Origin: Ceratobasidium sp. AG-K
Taxonomy: Eukaryota > Basidiomycota > Agaricomycetes > Cantharellales > Ceratobasidiaceae
Direction of reading: 5' to 3'
DNA: 64,000 nucleotides
NCBI GenBank assembly: GCA_037039685.1
Contig: JAWNGF010000013.1
Coordinates: 703,001-767,000 of the forward strand
Position 1 is the stretch's first letter. Each line of letters opens with the position of its first letter. Below the pieces are notes generated by a model. The model was not told the origin of the DNA and did not search any database. It saw nothing but the letters and a program-made list of their open reading frames with translations. The translations under genes were made by a program, and so were the position numbers. Positions 60,567 to 64,000 of the stretch are shown here, piece by piece.

Positions 60567-61238
60567 ATGTTCGCCAACCCTCTAGTAGTCATCACCGCTG
60601 CTCTCGCTGCCGTAACCAGCGTTGCTGCTAGCCATGCCGTCTCATTCACCAACAACTGTGGCGTGTAAATGTTTCCCCTTTGTGCATCGTTCTCATAACT
60701 TATACTTACCCGTATTTGTCATATAGAAATGTGCGCCCGATCATCAAGAACACCGCCAACGGTGTGACCTACACCGGTCCATGGCTCGGAAAGGGCCAGA
60801 GCTCGTCTAGCAGTGTCGCTGAGAACGTAGGAGCTGCTTTTCTGTTTACTGATTTTGTCGCGACTAATCAACGCTCCGGCAGTGGCCCTCTGGCATCATG
60901 GTCGGTCAGACCAACGCCAATCAAGGCAACGACTGCATCGGCTGCACTCGTCTCGAGTGCGACTTTGCCAACGCAAATGCAGCATGGCATTGCTGCAACC
61001 TTTCGCGTGTGGCTGGGTTCCATGTCGGGATGAGCTTCTCCTGGACCGGTGGAGGATGCAGTGGCGCTACCTGGTATGTATGCATCTTATTCCGATGAAA
61101 ATCGAAGCTAAGTATGATCGCAGCCGCTCCGCCTCTTGCCCTCCCTCGGACGCCTGGGTGGCAGGTATCGACGACGGCAGCTCGCTCCGCTTCTGCCCTG
61201 CGGCGAACGTTGGTCTGAAGGTCACGTTCTGCCCGTGA
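60567..61238 (+). CDS. Small secreted cysteine-rich protein, copy 4
   Basis: Exons 60567-60664, 60727-60826, 60883-61073 and 61124-61238 give 167 residues, identical in sequence to copy 3. Signal peptide residues are about 1-20, with eleven cysteines in the mature chain. A TATA box lies about 100 bp upstream, and a conserved module with TGTGCTCAGTC- and GAGTTGCC-type blocks (reverse-complement orientation) precedes it. The start was chosen because the signal peptide begins there and all four paralogues share it. Confidence 0.85.
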
Positions 61239-61909
61239 GCAGTCGGTTATGCATATGGGAATAATCTGGCTCTATTACGGGGATCTCGATATTATATGTG
61301 TGACTGAGTTGTGTATATGCAAAATACATGCGCTCTTTGCTGCTCCGAGTTAGCTAGATGCTCGTCGTTTAATCTTAATTTTTACCGCGTGCAAGCCCGA
61401 GGTATGCTTGTGGTCGAGACCTTGAGTTCTCACGTCACATGAATTCCGCTTCTCGTTTAGACGCAGGGCAAAATGGGCGATCGTCTCCAAATCGTTCGCA
61501 GTCGTATTCTTCCACTGTGTACTCGAAACCTCCAATAACACGACTGCCCAACTCGGATTGTTATAGCTCCGAGGGGATATCGCTGACAAACATATTTCCG
61601 CCTTTTGTGATCAGCACTCAAACGATGCTAGGAGGAAAGCTCTGGTGATTATATGAGCTCAGGGATCCCAGCGACACTTCTAGTGTGTTATGCAGACATC
61701 CAATTTCCTGTAACCCGCCTTAAGAGTTTCGTTGAAGATATTTTGACGACTCGGTACGCTAATACTCAAAGCTATCATCCGTCTAGAGTGGCGCCGTAGG
61801 TCTATTTCAAACAAAGATTCCATAACCCTTAAACGAGAAGTAGATACAGCAAGATCCTTTCACCCAATTCCAAACCATTGCGCTTTCGCAAACACTTCCA
61901 CCCCAAACC
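61239..61909. other. Intergenic part of right outer arm
   Basis: This is the mirror of 53448-54118: 3' flank of secreted copy 4 and duplicated 3' flank of the MYND gene. Frames seen here are also found in the left arm and are not supported as genes. Confidence 0.6.
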
Positions 61910-61967
61910 TCAAAGATTGTCAGGCAAACACTCATCTCCATGTCCATTAATCCAATGTTTCTTTTGG
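61910..61967 (-). pseudogene. Orphan copy of the last exon of the MYND gene
   Basis: These 58 bases are the duplicated terminal exon of the gene at 50787-53447 (encoding the QKKHWINGHGDEC end and stop), together with 38 bases of the preceding intron up to 62005. The other exons are absent, so it cannot encode a MYND protein here. It marks the direction of duplication, from left to right. Confidence 0.85.
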
Positions 61968-62016
61968 CTAAAATAGCAAGTCTCATTAGTGTGCTCGTCC
62001 TCCGCGGTCTCAATGT

Positions 62017-62185
62017 GTATGTGACCTTGTTGTGTATATACGAAATACATGCGCTGTTTACTACTCGAAGTTATTACAACGGAAGCCCGGGTGGAGGACC
62101 CTTCACGTTTGCCACAATTTTTGCTCTAGTAGCCAGGCCCCAGGTATGTTTGCGGCCCGGGCCTTCACTTTGGGTTCTTGCGTTG
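62017..62185 (+). repeat. Diverged fragment of the secreted-gene 3' flank
   Basis: TTGTGTATATACGAAATACATGCGCTGTTTACTACTCGAAG at 62030-62070, followed by AGGTATGTTTGCGG and GGGTTCTTGCG, matches in order the sequence 61305-61440 downstream of secreted copy 4, with many substitutions and one gap. It is an older, decayed copy of the same unit just outside the outer arm. Confidence 0.6.
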
Positions 62186-62871
62186 TTGGAGAGCGCAGTA
62201 CGCGCTCCACTCCGGGGTCGGCCTTTGGCCGACGCCGCGCCCCTTGTTTGTGTCTGTTGGGGCTCCACCCCTATCCGTGCATGTACGGTATATAGTCCTG
62301 CATCCAGCGCCCGGGTCGAGGAACTGAATCCATCCCTCCTGCTTTCCCGTTGTGCTAAGCACTCCCCCCTGTGGCGGCTGACTCACGCTGCTCGTAACAT
62401 GCGTATTATAGGTTACTTAGACATGAGCCACAATTGGATGCGCTGTAGCCTCGAAATAATTCTTAGTTGCCTGCACGCACTACCATTCGCGCGCGAGAGC
62501 GCCAACATGCACTTACGGGGAGAGTATTCAACCGGGTATGGCCTGGCTAATAGGAATTGTCAATTGTGGTGCGCATGTCTTGATGGGGCAAAGAAACACG
62601 TGCGTAAAGTAAATGGTATTCCCGTACACCATGGTTCACAAAGTCAGCTGGCTGCCATCCGCGAGCAAGGTGGAGTGCACGGTAACGTGTGCCCTTCCAT
62701 CTAATAGTACCCTGCCATCAAAAACCACACACCAGAACCTCTTCTAGATTTGAAACAGCCACCATTTAATTTGTGAGCTGAAATCAAGACAGTGTGGCCA
62801 CGCTAGGGAACCGGCGCGATAGATACATACAGACCAGTATTCAGCAAATACCAGCGGGGTAGCGAAACGGG
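62186..62871. other. Intergenic, no gene seen
   Basis: A long plus-strand frame (about 61940-62704) passes through but begins antisense to the orphan MYND exon and has no recognisable pattern. The end of the interval is the 3' flank of the next gene. Confidence 0.5.
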
Positions 62872-64000
62872 TTAAATTGACTGGACAGAGGACGAGCGCG
62901 TCCTACTAGTAATCCCTTCGGGTGCCACTGGGGGTGTCTTAATTGGGTCCAGCTTGCCCCACAAAGTATTTGGTTAGCTTATTATCCAGGAGCATCACGC
63001 CAAACGCAAGTTACCTGAGAATATGTAGGTTCTCCGAACAGCCTTGTGAACGGTGCATAGGTCCAAGCATCTACGTCGGTGAACATGAGCGACAAGTCGT
63101 CATATTCCGCAAGAAGCTCGTTGCGTTCAGGTGATTTCGCAATTACTTCCGTTTTCAGTAGGTTGTGAACCAATTCCACTGATTGCATTTCGATCGGCTC
63201 CGACCCCCCGTGGTTTATAGGCAGGCGCCTCACTCGAGATAATAGGTTAGAGGCCGCAAGGAAAAAGGCCATTGAAAGGGTGGGATATTGGGAAACTGGA
63301 TCTGACATATAATTCAAGGCACAATCTATTGCACGCAAGAAATCCGGGAGCATTTGAGGTCTTCTCTGAAGATCCTCTCCGAGGTCGGGATCGTTTTCCA
63401 TCGCGAGACGAATCATCTGCACCAAGAGGTCGCTCAAGGTAGGTGCATATTTTGGGTGACGGCCAATTTCTACCAGCTGTATCAATCCTGCTTCAGTCCA
63501 TAGAAAATCTATAGCGTCTTTCATGGGTCCATTGAGCATCCTATCAACAAGATGCTTCAGCTCGGAATCTAGTTCTGGCCTTTGAACCCAAATTTGGAAG
63601 AATATATGGTAAACGTCCTGGGAGAGATTGAACCCTCTTGAGTACTGGATTATAGTGTGAGTGCCTAGGCTGCCCGTAATAAGCAACCACTGGATCAAGC
63701 ATCTTAGTGCATGCGGGTCCGCTCCAACGCATAACGCCTGAATCAGTCCAGATATCAAACGGCCCGATTGGCTTGCTACTTCCAGCGCGGATTGTTGGCC
63801 AGCATTTCGTCTGTCAGGTGGCGAAGTGTGTGTAATGCACGTCCCGCGAGTAATTTAATTCCCGAGTGTTCTGAGAAAGAAACTGAGACAAATGCGATTC
63901 TAAGCAGCTGGCCCAGGGTCCAGATACCAAGTGCATATGCGTCATCATTAGACTCAGGTGCCCCTTGCCAGAAAATGTAGGGGTCCTCAAGATGCAATGT
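62872..64000 (-). CDS. Unknown helical (armadillo-like?) protein, 5' end outside window
   Basis: The terminal exon 62952-62872 (starting LDPIKTPPVAPEG) joins in phase to the long exon from 63014 upward through a 61-nt GTAACT...CAAG intron with a GCTAACC branch site. The long exon is Leu-rich and alpha-helical (LISGLIQALCVGADPHALRC, LSDLLVQMIRLAMENDPDLG, LLSRVRRLPINHGG), with repeat-like helices as in ARM/HEAT proteins. Such proteins are frequent and unannotated in this fungal group. At 63789-63790 the frame breaks: one more G (plus strand) would join NNP to ALEVASQSGR and restore a single frame to the window edge. The 5' end lies beyond 64000. Function is unknown. Confidence 0.6.

Larger units (their letters stand above)
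60229..62005 (-). repeat. Outer inverted-repeat arm, right (1,777 bp)
   Basis: Reverse complement of 53352-55128, with sharp ends on both sides (CGTTACACCGG at 60229 and GAGGACGAGCACAC read backwards to 62005). It carries secreted copy 4 and a copy of the MYND gene's last exon without the rest of that gene, so this arm is the derived one. Confidence 0.92.

Noticed and set aside
61940..62704. A 254-codon plus-strand frame
   Set aside because: It starts antisense to the orphan MYND exon and runs through the diverged repeat fragment, with no family pattern, signal or splice support.
1..64000. tRNA, rRNA, CRISPR arrays and complete retrotransposons
   Set aside because: B-box-like GGTTCGA matches (for example near 6307 and 21811) lacked a matching A-box and stem pairing. 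No spaced direct repeats or LTR pairs were recognised.

Overview
This window is nuclear DNA of a filamentous basidiomycete, most likely an agaricomycete near Rhizoctonia/Ceratobasidium. The evidence is intron-dense genes (introns mostly 45-75 nt, GT...AG, CTRAY-like branch sites), basidiomycete-type housekeeping genes, PL3 pectate lyases, and lineage-specific small secreted cysteine-rich proteins. I saw no bacterial operons, CRISPR arrays, rRNA or tRNA genes. Exon models were built by hand from splice consensus, reading phase and protein-family fit.

Layout. 0-4.2 kb: a small hypothetical gene, a decayed coding relic, and AT-rich DNA with a candidate terminal-inverted-repeat element. 4.2-9.4 kb: a cysteine-rich membrane protein, a small unknown protein, and a CBM12/DM9 (DUF3421) protein. 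10.5-14.5 kb: an ArsB/NhaD-type ion transporter and a Bem46-type alpha/beta hydrolase. 16.6-18.8 kb: an HMG-box regulator, followed by 5.2 kb without a convincing gene. 23.9-25.1 kb: a GT32 glycosyltransferase. 25.9-34.0 kb: a 2.5-thousand-residue Pro/Val/Glu/Lys-rich protein whose only recognisable domain is an Argonaute N-terminal (ArgoN) domain at its C-terminus. 34.3-41.0 kb: dynamitin, a phosphohexomutase and adenylosuccinate lyase. 41.4-44.4 kb: two secreted-protein paralogues. 46.3-53.4 kb: a sugar transporter, the acetolactate synthase regulatory subunit and a MYND zinc-finger protein.

From 53.35 to 62.01 kb lies a nested palindrome. The outer arms are 1,777 bp each and carry two more secreted-protein genes. 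The inner arms are about 1.2 kb each and carry two divergently transcribed PL3 pectate lyases. The left outer arm begins inside the last intron of the MYND gene, so the right arm holds a stray copy of that gene's last exon. Patchy identity between the arms suggests gene conversion. The window ends inside an unknown helical-repeat-like gene.

The housekeeping genes cover purine synthesis (ADE13), branched-chain amino-acid synthesis (ILV6), hexose-phosphate interconversion, dynein-dynactin motility and sugar uptake. They are not arranged as a pathway cluster. The secreted proteins and pectate lyases form the accessory, probably plant-interacting, part. Three otherwise well-conserved reading frames are each broken by an apparent one-base deficit in a G/C run (four sites in all). 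I read these as likely consensus errors rather than true pseudogenes.
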